Assembly (NCBI RefSeq): GCF_027213785.1
Contig: NZ_JAPWGO010000021.1
Span: 1 to 64,000 of the forward strand
Reading direction: 5' to 3'
Source: Limimaricola sp. G21655-S1
Lineage (GTDB): Bacteria; Pseudomonadota; Alphaproteobacteria; Rhodobacterales; Rhodobacteraceae
Length of the DNA stretch: 64,000 bases
This document shows, one piece after another, positions 36,144 through 45,717 of this stretch. Position 1 is the first letter of the stretch. Every line of letters begins with the position of its first letter. Under the pieces are notes generated by a model. It ran no database searches and was not told the DNA's origin. It saw nothing but the letters and a program-made list of their open reading frames with translations. A program made the translations under genes and the position numbers.

Positions 36144-36998
36144 CTATCCGGCGGTTCGGAACGGCGGCGGCACGGCGAGCAGGTCGCAGGGCGGGTCCGC
36201 CATCAGGCCGCGCGCCACGCTGCCCAGCAGCGCTTCGGACAGCCGTGGCCGCGCATGGGTGCCGATCGCCAACAAATCCGCCGGCTCGGTCGCCAGCGTG
36301 CGGCGGATCGCGGCCTCCGGCGCATCCTCGACGAAGATGCGCTCCGCGCCGGCCAGCCGCGTCTCCAATCCGCCGAGGAATGTGGCCATGTCGGTTTCGG
36401 CGGTCTCGCGCTGGCGGCGACGTTCGGCATGCAGCAGCGAGCGTCGGCTCTCGCCGCCGAGCAGGTAGCGGAAGCACACGCTGTGAGCATGTAGCAGGCG
36501 GGTGGTCGCATTCGGCGCGAGACGCAGCGCCGCCTCGAGCGCGGCGCGCGCGGCGAGCGAGAAATCGGTGGCCGCGAGCAGCGAGCCGTAGGGGCTGACC
36601 GGGTCGCCACGCACGACGAGCAGCGGCATGTCGCAGGCCTTGGCGACGCGCTCGACCGTGGTGCCGCGGAACAACTCCGCGATCCCGGCATGGCGGTGCG
36701 CCCCCATCACCAGAAGATCCGCCTCGGCGGCGGCGTCGAGGATCGTCATCCAGGGCGTGCCGAACTCGAGCCGGCTCCGGACTCGACCGTTCAGCCGAGC
36801 GCGCAGGGCCGCGACCTCCGTCGCGAGCCGCCCGCCCGCGACGCGTTCGAACTCGGCCCGCAGATCGTCCGGCAGATCGTCGCGCAGGACATGCAGGACT
36901 TCCAGCCCGGCGCCCAGCGCCTCCGCCAGCATCGCCGCCCGCCGCAACGCGCGGGCGCCCTGCCCCGTCAGATCCGTCGCGACCAGAACCCGCTCCAT
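36144..36998 (-). CDS. Universal stress protein, tandem-domain
   Basis: The 284-residue tandem Usp starts MERVLVATDLTGQGARALRRA. Its first domain ends in GAHRHAGIAELFRGTTVERVAKACDMPLLVVRG, with a clear nucleotide-binding G-x2-(A)-x8-GTT pattern. The second starts LLAATDFSLAARAALEAAL and ends GTHARPRLSEALLGSVARGLM. I choose ATG 36998 because it matches the family start; ATG 37007 or 37034 would add up to 12 residues. It lies behind the FNR-type site at 37070-37083. If activated from -41.5, the leader would be about 37 nt. Confidence 0.9.
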   Translation of the reverse strand: MERVLVATDLTGQGARALRRAAMLAEALGAGLEVLHVLRDDLPDDLRAEFERVAGGRLATEVAALRARLNGRVRSRLEFGTPWMTILDAAAEADLLVMGAHRHAGIAELFRGTTVERVAKACDMPLLVVRGDPVSPYGSLLAATDFSLAARAALEAALRLAPNATTRLLHAHSVCFRYLLGGESRRSLLHAERRRQRETAETDMATFLGGLETRLAGAERIFVEDAPEAAIRRTLATEPADLLAIGTHARPRLSEALLGSVARGLMADPPCDLLAVPPPFRTAG

Positions 36999-37069
36999 GC
37001 CTTCCATCTCCCCCGGGAACGCGTTTCGCCCCATGTCGGCCAGCTTGGTCCGGCACCCCCGGGGCTGCC

Positions 37070-37083
37070 TTGATGCAGGTCAA
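37070..37083. promoter_or_regulatory. FNR/FnrL-type site in a divergent promoter (Usp pair / cytochrome c)
   Basis: TTGATGCAGGTCAA matches the FNR consensus at 9 of 10 defined positions. It is centred about 60 bp before the cytochrome ATG and 78 bp before the Usp start. Both distances fit activation from -41.5, so one site may serve both operons. Confidence 0.75.
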
Positions 37084-37135
37084 GGCCCATGGCGCGTTCA
37101 CCGGCCAAGCTGGGGCCGCAGCAAAGGAGCCGATC

Positions 37136-37549
37136 ATGCGACCGTTACTCCCTTTCGTTCTTCTCATCGCCGGCACGACGCAGGCGCAGGAGGTGGAGGA
37201 CCCGCTTTCGATTGAGGCGGGCCACGATCTCTACATGGTGTTCTGCCAGTCCTGCCACGGCCCGGAGGCTCGCGGTGACGGGCCCTTCGCCGAGATGCTC
37301 AGGCGCGCGCCGCCGGATCTCACCCGCCTGTCGGAGCGCAATGGCGGCAGCTTTCCGGTCGCCCGCGCCACGCGCCAGATCGACGGCCGCGATCCCCTGC
37401 TGGGCCATGGCGGCGAGATGCCGGTCTTCGGACCGGTCTTCGACACCGATTTCGGCACGCTTTCGACCCAGTCCGGCCAGCCGGTGCTGACCAGCCAGTC
37501 GATCACCGACCTGATCCACTGGCTCGAGAGCATCCAGGTCGCAGGCTGA
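37136..37549 (+). CDS. Small periplasmic c-type cytochrome
   Basis: The 137-residue precursor has a signal peptide (MRPLLPFVLLIAGTTQAQ, cut near residue 18). It carries one haem-attachment motif CQSCH at about 39-43, with the distal ligand probably the methionine in GGEMPVFGP. I start at ATG 37136, after AAAGGAG, not at the upstream ATG inside the FNR site. The layout is that of class I cytochromes that shuttle electrons to terminal oxidases or nitrogen-oxide reductases. The VIT-like gene follows after 2 nt. Confidence 0.88.
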   Translation: MRPLLPFVLLIAGTTQAQEVEDPLSIEAGHDLYMVFCQSCHGPEARGDGPFAEMLRRAPPDLTRLSERNGGSFPVARATRQIDGRDPLLGHGGEMPVFGPVFDTDFGTLSTQSGQPVLTSQSITDLIHWLESIQVAG

Positions 37550-37551
37550 GC

Positions 37552-38289
37552 ATGCTGCGTTTCGGCCAGCGTCCCGCCGATCATGGCCACGGCCGGGCCG
37601 AGATCGCGCAACGTCTGGCCCGCGCCGGGCAAGGCGGGCATCTGAAGGATGCGATCTACGGCGCGATGGACGGGGCGGTGACGACCTTCGCCATCGTCGC
37701 AGGCGTGCAGGGCGCCGGGCTGTCGCCCGCGATCATCCTCGCGCTGGGTGCCGCCAACCTCCTGGCCGACGGGTTCTCGATGGCGGCGGGCAACTATGCC
37801 GGCACCAAGGCCGAGCGCGACGACGCCGCCCGGCTCAGGGCGGTCGAGGAGCGTCACATCGATCTCTACCCCGAAGGCGAGCGCGAGGAGATCCGCCAGA
37901 TCCTCGCGGCCAAGGGCCTCGACGGTTCGGTTCTGGAGCGCGCGGTGACCGCGATCTCGCGCGACCGCCGCGCCTGGGTGGAGCTGATGCTGGTCGACGA
38001 ATACGGGCTGAGCCCGAGGGCCCCGGCCCCTCTGCCCGCCGCGCTGGTGACATTCGCGGCCTTCCTCACCGCCGGCCTGGTGCCGCTCGCGCCCTTCACG
38101 CTCGGCCTCGGGGCGGCTTTCGGTCTGTCGATCGCCATGACCGGGGCCGCCTTCTTCGCGATCGGCGCGCTGAAGAGCCGCTGGTCGCTGGCGCCGTGGT
38201 GGCGCTCGGGCCTCGAGACGCTGGCGATCGGCGGCACGGCAGCCGCGATCGCCTATCTGGTCGGATCGCTGTTTCGCGGGATCGGCTAG
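37552..38289 (+). CDS. VIT1/CCC1-family membrane transporter
   Basis: The 245-residue membrane protein has the VIT1/CCC1 signature DAIYGAMDGAVTTFAIVAGVQGAGLSP at about 33-59 and a second span with LADGFSMAAGNYAGTKAERD. A central cytoplasmic helical segment holds ERHIDLYPEGEREEIRQIL. Three C-terminal spans follow. Family members export Fe2+ or Mn2+ from the cytoplasm. Co-transcription with a cytochrome under a presumed FNR site suggests handling of ferrous iron when oxygen is low; this is inference. Confidence 0.88.
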   Translation: MLRFGQRPADHGHGRAEIAQRLARAGQGGHLKDAIYGAMDGAVTTFAIVAGVQGAGLSPAIILALGAANLLADGFSMAAGNYAGTKAERDDAARLRAVEERHIDLYPEGEREEIRQILAAKGLDGSVLERAVTAISRDRRAWVELMLVDEYGLSPRAPAPLPAALVTFAAFLTAGLVPLAPFTLGLGAAFGLSIAMTGAAFFAIGALKSRWSLAPWWRSGLETLAIGGTAAAIAYLVGSLFRGIG

Positions 38290-38300
38290 AGGATATCCGG

Positions 38301-38570
38301 CTATCGCAACCCGAACTCCGCGGGATGTCGCTCCTCCGCCGCGAGCGTAGCCACTTCGGTCATCGTGGCCTCGGTCAGCAGCAGCGTGCCCGCGACGGAC
38401 ACAGCGTTCTCCAACGCGACGCGAACCACCTTCGTCGGGTCGAGAATGCCTTCCCCCACGAGGTCCACGTATTCGCCCCTCGCGGCGTCGTAGCCGTGAT
38501 GGCCGTTGCGCTTGATCGGCCCGGCCACCACCCCTCCATCAGCCGCGGAGCTCTCGGCGACCAGCCGGGC
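38301..38570 (-). pseudogene. groEL: C-terminal remnant of groEL
   Basis: The last 89 codons match the end of a GroEL chaperonin: GGVVAGPI, then YDAARGEYVDLVGEGILDPT and KVVRVALENAVSVAGTLLLTEA. Upstream of this block the frame continues but no longer resembles GroEL, and no start codon or apical domain exists. The remaining 440 or so residues have been lost. The GGM tail is replaced by AAEERHPAEFGLR. It lies directly downstream of the FtsH gene on the same strand, so the ancestral operon may have been ftsH-groEL. Confidence 0.8.
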
Positions 38571-38659
38571 CTTTGGAGGACCCCGTATCTGGTGCGATGG
38601 AAACGGGCGCACCCGGTCGCCTCGGCTTCTGGCGGACCGATCAGGGCGCCGATCCCTCG

Positions 38660-40564
<1,905 letters not shown>

Positions 40565-40619
40565 GCCCCTCCCGCGTCCGATCGCGGAACGGGTCTACCG
40601 GATGGCCGGTTCTCCGGCC

Positions 40620-40633
40620 TTGATGCAGGTCAA
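40620..40633. promoter_or_regulatory. FNR/FnrL-type site in a divergent promoter (ftsH / phosphoribosyltransferase remnant)
   Basis: TTGATGCAGGTCAA is identical to the site at 37070-37083. It is centred 62 bp before the ftsH start on one side and about 102 bp before the phosphoribosyltransferase remnant on the other. Activation from -41.5 would give ftsH a leader of about 20 nt. Confidence 0.75.
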
Positions 40634-40728
40634 GCCGGGCGATCGCGTCATGCCAGAGCCTGTTTGCGGGAGGTCAAGGCATCTCGATCCGGCTGGCGCT
40701 ATGCCAACGGCGCGAAAGGAGACGGCCA

Positions 40729-41034
40729 ATGTATGCAAGCCGAGCCGAGGCCGGGCAGCGGCTGGCGCCGCTCCTCGCGGATCTGCGCCTGCAACGACCT
40801 ATCGTCGTCGCACTACCGCGCGGCGGAGTGCCGGTCGCCATTCCGGTCGCGCTGGCGCTGAATGCACCGCTGGACTTGTTGATGCTCCGCCAGATTGGAA
40901 CGCCCGGCGCCAAGGAGGTGGCGCTCGGCATGGAGGTCGCCCTCCTGCTCGTGCTGGGAGTCAAGGCCTCTCATTGCGGCTTGCGGCCGAAGCGGGGCCT
41001 GCCGGGACGCGCCCGCGATCCCCCTGCGTGGTAA
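40729..41034 (+). pseudogene. Truncated phosphoribosyltransferase-like gene
   Basis: The first 65 or so residues match the start of the phosphoribosyltransferase-domain proteins found in stress clusters: ASRAEAGQRLAPLLADL, then VVALPRGGVPVAIPVALALN and LMLRQIGTPGAKEVALG. After residue 72 the frame becomes unrelated (GVKASHCGLRPKRG) and stops. The PRPP-binding loop region with its acidic pair, expected near residue 120, is missing. It has a good ribosome-binding site (GAAAGGAGA), so it was recently functional or still makes a short product. It was probably cut by a deletion that brought the downstream Usp gene close. Confidence 0.75.
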
Positions 41035-41097
41035 AGACCGGACTTCGGGCCGGTCGGTCACGGTCATGCCGTTTCCCGGCCAACGGGCCCTAGCCGC

Positions 41098-41532
41098 TCA
41101 GCCCGGCAAGGTCACATCCTCGCGCACCAGCAGGACCGATGCCGCGACATGCGTGGCGACGTGGCCGCCATGCGACGGCCAGAAGTAATCTCCTGCGCCG
41201 GGGCGGTGACTGGCCATGATCACCAGATCCGGATTCAGCCCATCGATCTCCCTCGAGAGGAAATGGTCGAGATCGCCGGACAGGTCGTTCACCACGAACA
41301 TGTGCGAGGCGGCTTCGGCGCCGTCGACCTCCGAGCGGGAGGCGACGAAGGCGCGGAGCTTTCCTTCGAACTCCTCGGGGCTGCGGGCGATCGTGCTCGG
41401 GGCCGAAGGGGTCGCTGAAATGTAGGTGACCCTTGCCCCGTAATGGCGGGCCGCGTCCGCCGCGACCCGCAGCGCACGCTGCATCTGGTCCAGGTGCCGC
41501 AGGTCAACGGGCACCACGATATGTCTGAACAT
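41098..41532 (-). CDS. Universal stress protein, single-domain
   Basis: The 144-residue single Usp domain starts MFRHIVVPVDLRHLDQMQRAL and ends in MASHRPGAGDYFWPSHGGHVATHVAASVLLVRED. The C-terminal motif is altered (ASHRPGAGDYFWPSHG) relative to the ATP-binding G-x2-G-x9-G(S/T) pattern, so nucleotide binding is uncertain. I start it at ATG 41532, after GGAGG, not at ATG 41544. It is convergent with the truncated phosphoribosyltransferase. The nearest FNR-type site is about 300 bp upstream at 41831. Confidence 0.88.
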   Translation of the reverse strand: MFRHIVVPVDLRHLDQMQRALRVAADAARHYGARVTYISATPSAPSTIARSPEEFEGKLRAFVASRSEVDGAEAASHMFVVNDLSGDLDHFLSREIDGLNPDLVIMASHRPGAGDYFWPSHGGHVATHVAASVLLVREDVTLPG

Positions 41533-41830
41533 CCTAGCCTCCATTCGATTAGAAGCGCGGGAGCCGCCCCGCGCAGCTGCGGCAGGCCGGCCCAGGGGGG
41601 CAACGGCTCACGCTCCGGGGGCCGGAGCGCTCATGCGGCGACCACGAAACCGAGACGCGCGGGTCCGAGGCCGGAACCAGTGAAGTCGAGCAGGGCCGAC
41701 TGGATCGTCGCTCAATCGGTGCCCCCTTCTCTTCGCCTTCGAGGTCGAAGCTGTGGCCTCGATCTAGCATCCACTGCCACCGTGCCTCACCGGCACTGTC
41801 GCTTCATGCCACGAACGGAGGGCCCCGGGT

Positions 41831-41844
41831 TTGACCGAGGTCAA
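41831..41844. promoter_or_regulatory. FNR/FnrL-type binding site between Usp and alcohol dehydrogenase genes
   Basis: TTGACCGAGGTCAA matches the FNR consensus at 8 of 10 defined positions (both variants are C/G in the fifth and sixth defined bases) and is a perfect inverted repeat in its half-sites. The only gene starting downstream is the Usp gene at 41532, which would have a leader of about 260 nt. No gene is evident in 41545-41996. Confidence 0.6.
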
Positions 41845-41996
41845 GGATGGGCGATTTTCGCCATGATGTCTGCTACCGAGGGGCCTGCCCGGACCTCGCG
41901 ATGCCTTCCGGTGCATGGGCCGCCGCGTGGCATGGCGACGCTTCAGCGATGGCACGTGGGGCTCGTCACGCCCTTGCCGCACCGGGCCCATCTGCT

Positions 41997-43004
41997 TCAG
42001 CTTTGCCTTAACGGCACAAGCACCGCCGCCCCCTGCAAGCGCCCGGATCTCAGATCCTCCAACGCCTCGTTCGCCGACTGCAGCGGATAGGCGGTAGCAT
42101 GGGTCTCGATGCCCGCCGCGAGGGCGCGCGCGAGGAAGTCGCGCCCGTCGGCCCGGGTCAGATTGGCGACGGATCGGATGGACCGCTCCTCCCAGAGATC
42201 GGCATAGGGAAAGGCGGGAATGTCGCTCATATGGATGCCGCCGCAGACCACCGTGCCGCCCTTGCGCACCCTTCTGAGCGCCAACGGCACCAAGGCTCCC
42301 ACCGGTGCGAAGATCAGCGCGACGTCGAGCGACACGGGAGGCGAACTGTCGGAATCTCCGGCCCAGACCGCCCCGAGACTGCGCGCGAAGGCCTGCCCCT
42401 CGGTGTCGCCGGGCCGGGTGAAGGCATAGACTTCCTGCCCCCGCGAGGTGCAGAACTGGCACAGCAGATGCGCCGCCGCGCCGAAGCCGTAGATTCCGAT
42501 CCGCCGGGCGGGGCCGGCCAGCCGAAGCGTCCTGTAGCCGATCAGCCCGGCGCAAAGGAGCGGCGCCAATGCCACGGGATCGGCCGCATCCGGTAGCGGG
42601 AACACGAAGCGTGCATCGGCCACGCAATGCTCGGCATAACCGCCGTCACGGGTATAGCCGGTGAAAAGCGGCGCATCGCACAGGTTCTCGCGATCCTCCT
42701 CGCAATATCCGCAGCACCCGCAGCTGCGCCCGAGCCAGCCAATCCCGACCCTCTGGCCGATCGCCGGAACCGTCATGCCCGCCCCCAAACCCTCGACCCG
42801 CCCGACGATCTCGTGGCCGGGAATCAACGGCAGAACGGGGTCCGCGAGTTCGCCGTCGAGAATATGCAGGTCGGTCCGGCAGACGCCGCAGGCCTCCACC
42901 CTCAGGCCGATCTCGCCGGGTTCTGGTAGAGGACGCTCGACCTCGCGCCATTCGAGCGGTGTGCCCGGCCTCGCCAGAACCATCGCATGCATCGAACCGG
43001 CCAT
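41997..43004 (-). CDS. Zinc-dependent alcohol dehydrogenase
   Basis: This 335-residue medium-chain alcohol dehydrogenase has catalytic-zinc residues in ACGVCRTDLH (C about 37) and GHEIVGRVE (H about 59). The structural-zinc cluster is CGCCGYCEEDRENLC near 93-107. The dinucleotide fold begins at IGIYGFGAAAHLLCQF, with an alanine in place of the third glycine. It resembles the AdhA-type enzymes that reduce acetaldehyde or other aldehydes with NADH. I start it at ATG 43004; 42992 and 42983 are alternatives. It lies 41 nt after fnrL on the same strand, so the two are probably co-transcribed. Confidence 0.9.
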   Translation of the reverse strand: MAGSMHAMVLARPGTPLEWREVERPLPEPGEIGLRVEACGVCRTDLHILDGELADPVLPLIPGHEIVGRVEGLGAGMTVPAIGQRVGIGWLGRSCGCCGYCEEDRENLCDAPLFTGYTRDGGYAEHCVADARFVFPLPDAADPVALAPLLCAGLIGYRTLRLAGPARRIGIYGFGAAAHLLCQFCTSRGQEVYAFTRPGDTEGQAFARSLGAVWAGDSDSSPPVSLDVALIFAPVGALVPLALRRVRKGGTVVCGGIHMSDIPAFPYADLWEERSIRSVANLTRADGRDFLARALAAGIETHATAYPLQSANEALEDLRSGRLQGAAVLVPLRQS

Positions 43005-43045
43005 GGGCAGATTTCCCGTTGCAGGCCGCCCGACCGGGGGGCGCG

Positions 43046-43771
43046 TCAGGCCATGATCGCGTCGTCGCCGGTCTCGCGCTTCAGCCGGTCGAGATCGGGG
43101 ATGAGGATACGCCGCCTGTCGTCGAGCGCGATCACCCCTTCGCGGCCGAGCTGGCTGATCTGGCGGCTCACCGTTTCGATGGTCAGGCCGAGATACTCCG
43201 ACATCGCCTCGCGCGTCAGCGGCAGGTCGAGCCGCAGGTCGCCGGATCTCGGCACCATGTCGAAGCTCGCCTCGCGCCGGGCGACCGAGACCAGAAGGCT
43301 TGCGATGCGCTCGCGCGCGGTCTTGCGGCCCAGCACCATCATCCATTCGCGCGCCGCGTCCAGCTCGTCGAGTGTCATCTCCAGAAGCCGCCCCGCGACA
43401 TGCGGCATCTCCGCGAGCAGCCGCTCGAACGGCGCGCGGCGAAAGCAGCACAGGGTCACGTCGCTCGCGGCCGCCACGTCGTAGGGCGCGATGTCGCGGC
43501 CCGGCCGGCCGATGAAGTCCGAGGGCAGCAGAAGCCCCACCATCTGCACCCGCCCGTCCTCGAGCGTCTGCGACATGGTGGCAATGCCCGAGACCACCGA
43601 GCCCACGAAGCTCAGCTCGTCGCCGGCCCAGACGATCTTCTGCCCGGCCTCGTAGCTGCGGTAGAACTTGACCTCTTCGAGCCGCGCCAGCTCGGTCTCG
43701 TCGCACCGCGCGCAGACGGCCCGATGGCGGATACCGCAATCGGCGCAGCGCAGGTTCAGTCGGGGCGTCAT
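43046..43771 (-). CDS. fnrL: FNR/FnrL-family oxygen-sensing transcriptional regulator
   Basis: This 241-residue CRP/FNR-family protein has N-terminal cysteines C9, C12, C20 and C23 (CADC...CARC) and a central pair C108/C109. This is the set needed for an oxygen-labile [4Fe-4S] cluster in FnrL-type proteins. A cyclic-nucleotide-like barrel follows (about 30-140). The C-terminal winged helix (about 165-235) has the recognition helix TIETVSRQISQL, and E-x2-S-R is the FNR-type reader of TTGAT half-sites. I start it at ATG 43771, after AAGGAG. Five matching sites lie in the preceding 17 kb. It heads an operon with the alcohol dehydrogenase. Confidence 0.92.
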   Translation of the reverse strand: MTPRLNLRCADCGIRHRAVCARCDETELARLEEVKFYRSYEAGQKIVWAGDELSFVGSVVSGIATMSQTLEDGRVQMVGLLLPSDFIGRPGRDIAPYDVAAASDVTLCCFRRAPFERLLAEMPHVAGRLLEMTLDELDAAREWMMVLGRKTARERIASLLVSVARREASFDMVPRSGDLRLDLPLTREAMSEYLGLTIETVSRQISQLGREGVIALDDRRRILIPDLDRLKRETGDDAIMA

Positions 43772-44013
43772 CCCGGTTCTCCTTGCTGGACCATCAAAGG
43801 TTACCACCGAACGACGAAGAGGAGTAGCGCGAGACGATTCGACCTCGCGTCTTCGGCACCGAAGCACCCATGGCCATTTTCGGCGGATGGCCCTCCGGGA
43901 GCATCTCGGTCCAAGAATCCCCGCCGACGGACCCGCGCGTGCTAGGCTGGGACAGGCTCGAGGCCCATGCATCAATTGAGAACAGCGGCGTTTCCCGAAC
44001 CGGAGGGCAGATC

Positions 44014-45018
44014 ATGCATGTCGCCGTCTTTTCGGCCAAGCCCTATGACATCGCCTATCTGACCGCGGCCAACGCGGCCGATCCCGGGCACGACCTGCGC
44101 TTCCACGCGGCAAGGCTCGCGCCCGGCACCACGGCGCTCGCGCGTGGGGCCGAGGCGGTCTGCGCCTTCGTGAACGACAGGCTCGACCGGCAGGTGCTGG
44201 AGGCGCTCGCGGCCGTCGGTGTTCGGCTGGTGGCGCTGCGCAGCGCCGGCTTCAACCATGTCGACCTCGCCGCCGCCAAGGCCGCCGGCATCGCCCTGTG
44301 CCGCGTCCCGGCCTATTCCCCGCACGCGGTCGCCGAGCACAGCCTTGCGCTGATCCTCACCCTGAACCGCAAGACGCACCGCGCCTGGGCCCGGGTGCGA
44401 GAGGGCAATTTCGAACTCGACGGGCTGATGGGCTTCGACCTGCATGGCAAGACGGTCGGCGTCGTCGGCACGGGGCGGATCGGATCGATCCTGGCGCGGA
44501 TCCTGCTGGGCTTCGGCTGCCGCGTCGTCGCGCATGACCCGAACCCCGACCCTGACTGCCTGGCCCGTGGCGTCGCCTATCTCGAGCTCGCCCCCCTGCT
44601 CGCGGCAAGCGACATCGTCACCCTGCAATGCCCGCTGACCGCGCAGACCCATCATCTCATCGACGACCGGGCGGTGGCGCGGATGAAGACCGGGGCCATG
44701 CTGATCAACACCAGCCGCGGCGCGGTAATCGACACCCGCGCGATCATCCGCGGGCTCAAGAGCGGCCGGATCGGGAGCCTCGGCCTCGACGTCTACGAGG
44801 AAGAGGGGGAGCTCTTCTTCGAGGACCTGTCGAACCGGATCATTCCCGACGACGTCTTCGCGCGGCTCCTGACCTTCCCGAACGTGCTGATCACCGGCCA
44901 TCAGGGTTTCTTCACCACCGAGGCGCTCACCGCCATCGCCGAGACCACCCTCGCCAACATCACCGCCTTCGAGCGCGACGGCGCCCCCCTTCATCCCGTT
45001 CCGGGTCCGCTGGCGTAG
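44014..45018 (+). CDS. ldhA: D-lactate dehydrogenase (2-hydroxyacid dehydrogenase family)
   Basis: The 334-residue enzyme has the active-site arginine in [11 protein letters not shown] (about 71-81) and the NAD motif [10 protein letters not shown] near 150-159. The catalytic acid region is [16 protein letters not shown], and the histidine is in [20 protein letters not shown] near 296. The [10 protein letters not shown]-x3-N loop is specific to the fermentative LdhA subgroup rather than to other 2-hydroxyacid dehydrogenases. I start it at ATG 44014, after CGGAGG. It is divergent from fnrL-adh and fits NADH recycling when respiration is limited. No clear FNR site lies in this 242-bp gap. Confidence 0.92.
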   Translation: MHVAVFSAKPYDIAYLTAANAADPGHDLRFHAARLAPGTTALARGAEAVCAFVNDRLDRQVLEALAAVGVRLVALRSAGFNHVDLAAAKAAGIALCRVPAYSPHAVAEHSLALILTLNRKTHRAWARVREGNFELDGLMGFDLHGKTVGVVGTGRIGSILARILLGFGCRVVAHDPNPDPDCLARGVAYLELAPLLAASDIVTLQCPLTAQTHHLIDDRAVARMKTGAMLINTSRGAVIDTRAIIRGLKSGRIGSLGLDVYEEEGELFFEDLSNRIIPDDVFARLLTFPNVLITGHQGFFTTEALTAIAETTLANITAFERDGAPLHPVPGPLA

Positions 45019-45267
45019 CCGGCCTGCGACCATCCGTCCGCATCCGAGCCTAGGATCGGGGCGCCCATGGATCAGCCCAATCTTCGAAGCGCGCGACCGG
45101 CGTCGCTTGATCGTGGCATAAACCGAAGCCCCACCACGTCAGACCCTCCCTCCGACAAACCACCTGACGAGGGAAACTGCGGCTTTCATTCCGCCCGGCC
45201 GAGGTCCGATCTCCGCCGCAAGGCTGAGGCAAGATCGGGGCTCAACGACCGACAACAAGCAGGTTCA

Positions 45268-45717
45268 ATGGCACGACCCCTTCGCGCGCGTCGTCAGAAT
45301 GACGGCACTTGCCCCCATCCGCAGAGGCCCCCAAGACTCCTCGCCTCCCTGGTCAGAAGCGACCAAGGCACAGCCACCGTCGAATTCGTCCTGTGGCTGC
45401 CGGTGATGGTGGTCGTCCTGCTCGTGGCCGCCCAGGGGGCCATGCTGTTCATGGTGCAGGCCGATTACGGATCGCTCGCGCGCGATACCGCCCGGCTGAT
45501 CTCGCGACATGCGATGACCATCACCGAGGTGGATGCCTACATCGCCTCCCGCACCCTGATCGGGGGTGCCCCCGAAGCCACGGTCCAGATCGCCAATGGT
45601 CTCGTGACGGTCACGCTTACCAAGCCGGCCCTCGAAGTGGCGGCCATCGATGTCCTGAACCTCACAGAGGGCTTCGAGCTCACCGCCTCCGTCACCCAGA
45701 GCCTCGAGCCGAGATGA
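45268..45717 (+). CDS. TadE-like pilus-assembly pseudopilin
   Basis: The 149-residue protein has a basic N-terminus and then the TadE-type segment GTATVEFVLWLPVMVVVLLVAAQG at about 34-57: a prepilin-like glycine, a glutamate at +5/+6 and a single hydrophobic helix. A short extracytoplasmic domain follows. I choose ATG 45268; the frame is open further upstream. It overlaps the TadG-like gene by 4 nt (ATGA). No other tad or flp genes are in the window, so the pair is either a satellite of a locus elsewhere or works alone. The 250 bases before it show no gene. Confidence 0.8.
   Translation: MARPLRARRQNDGTCPHPQRPPRLLASLVRSDQGTATVEFVLWLPVMVVVLLVAAQGAMLFMVQADYGSLARDTARLISRHAMTITEVDAYIASRTLIGGAPEATVQIANGLVTVTLTKPALEVAAIDVLNLTEGFELTASVTQSLEPR

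Noticed and set aside
36133-37176. 347-codon minus-strand frame over the Usp gene
   Set aside because: It is a shifted frame of the tandem Usp gene with Arg/Gly-rich composition. The Usp frame has all family motifs.
43772-44013. FNR site between fnrL and ldhA
   Set aside because: Only half-sites (for example TTGATGGTCC and TCAATTGA) are present. None has the TTGAT-N4-ATCAA spacing.
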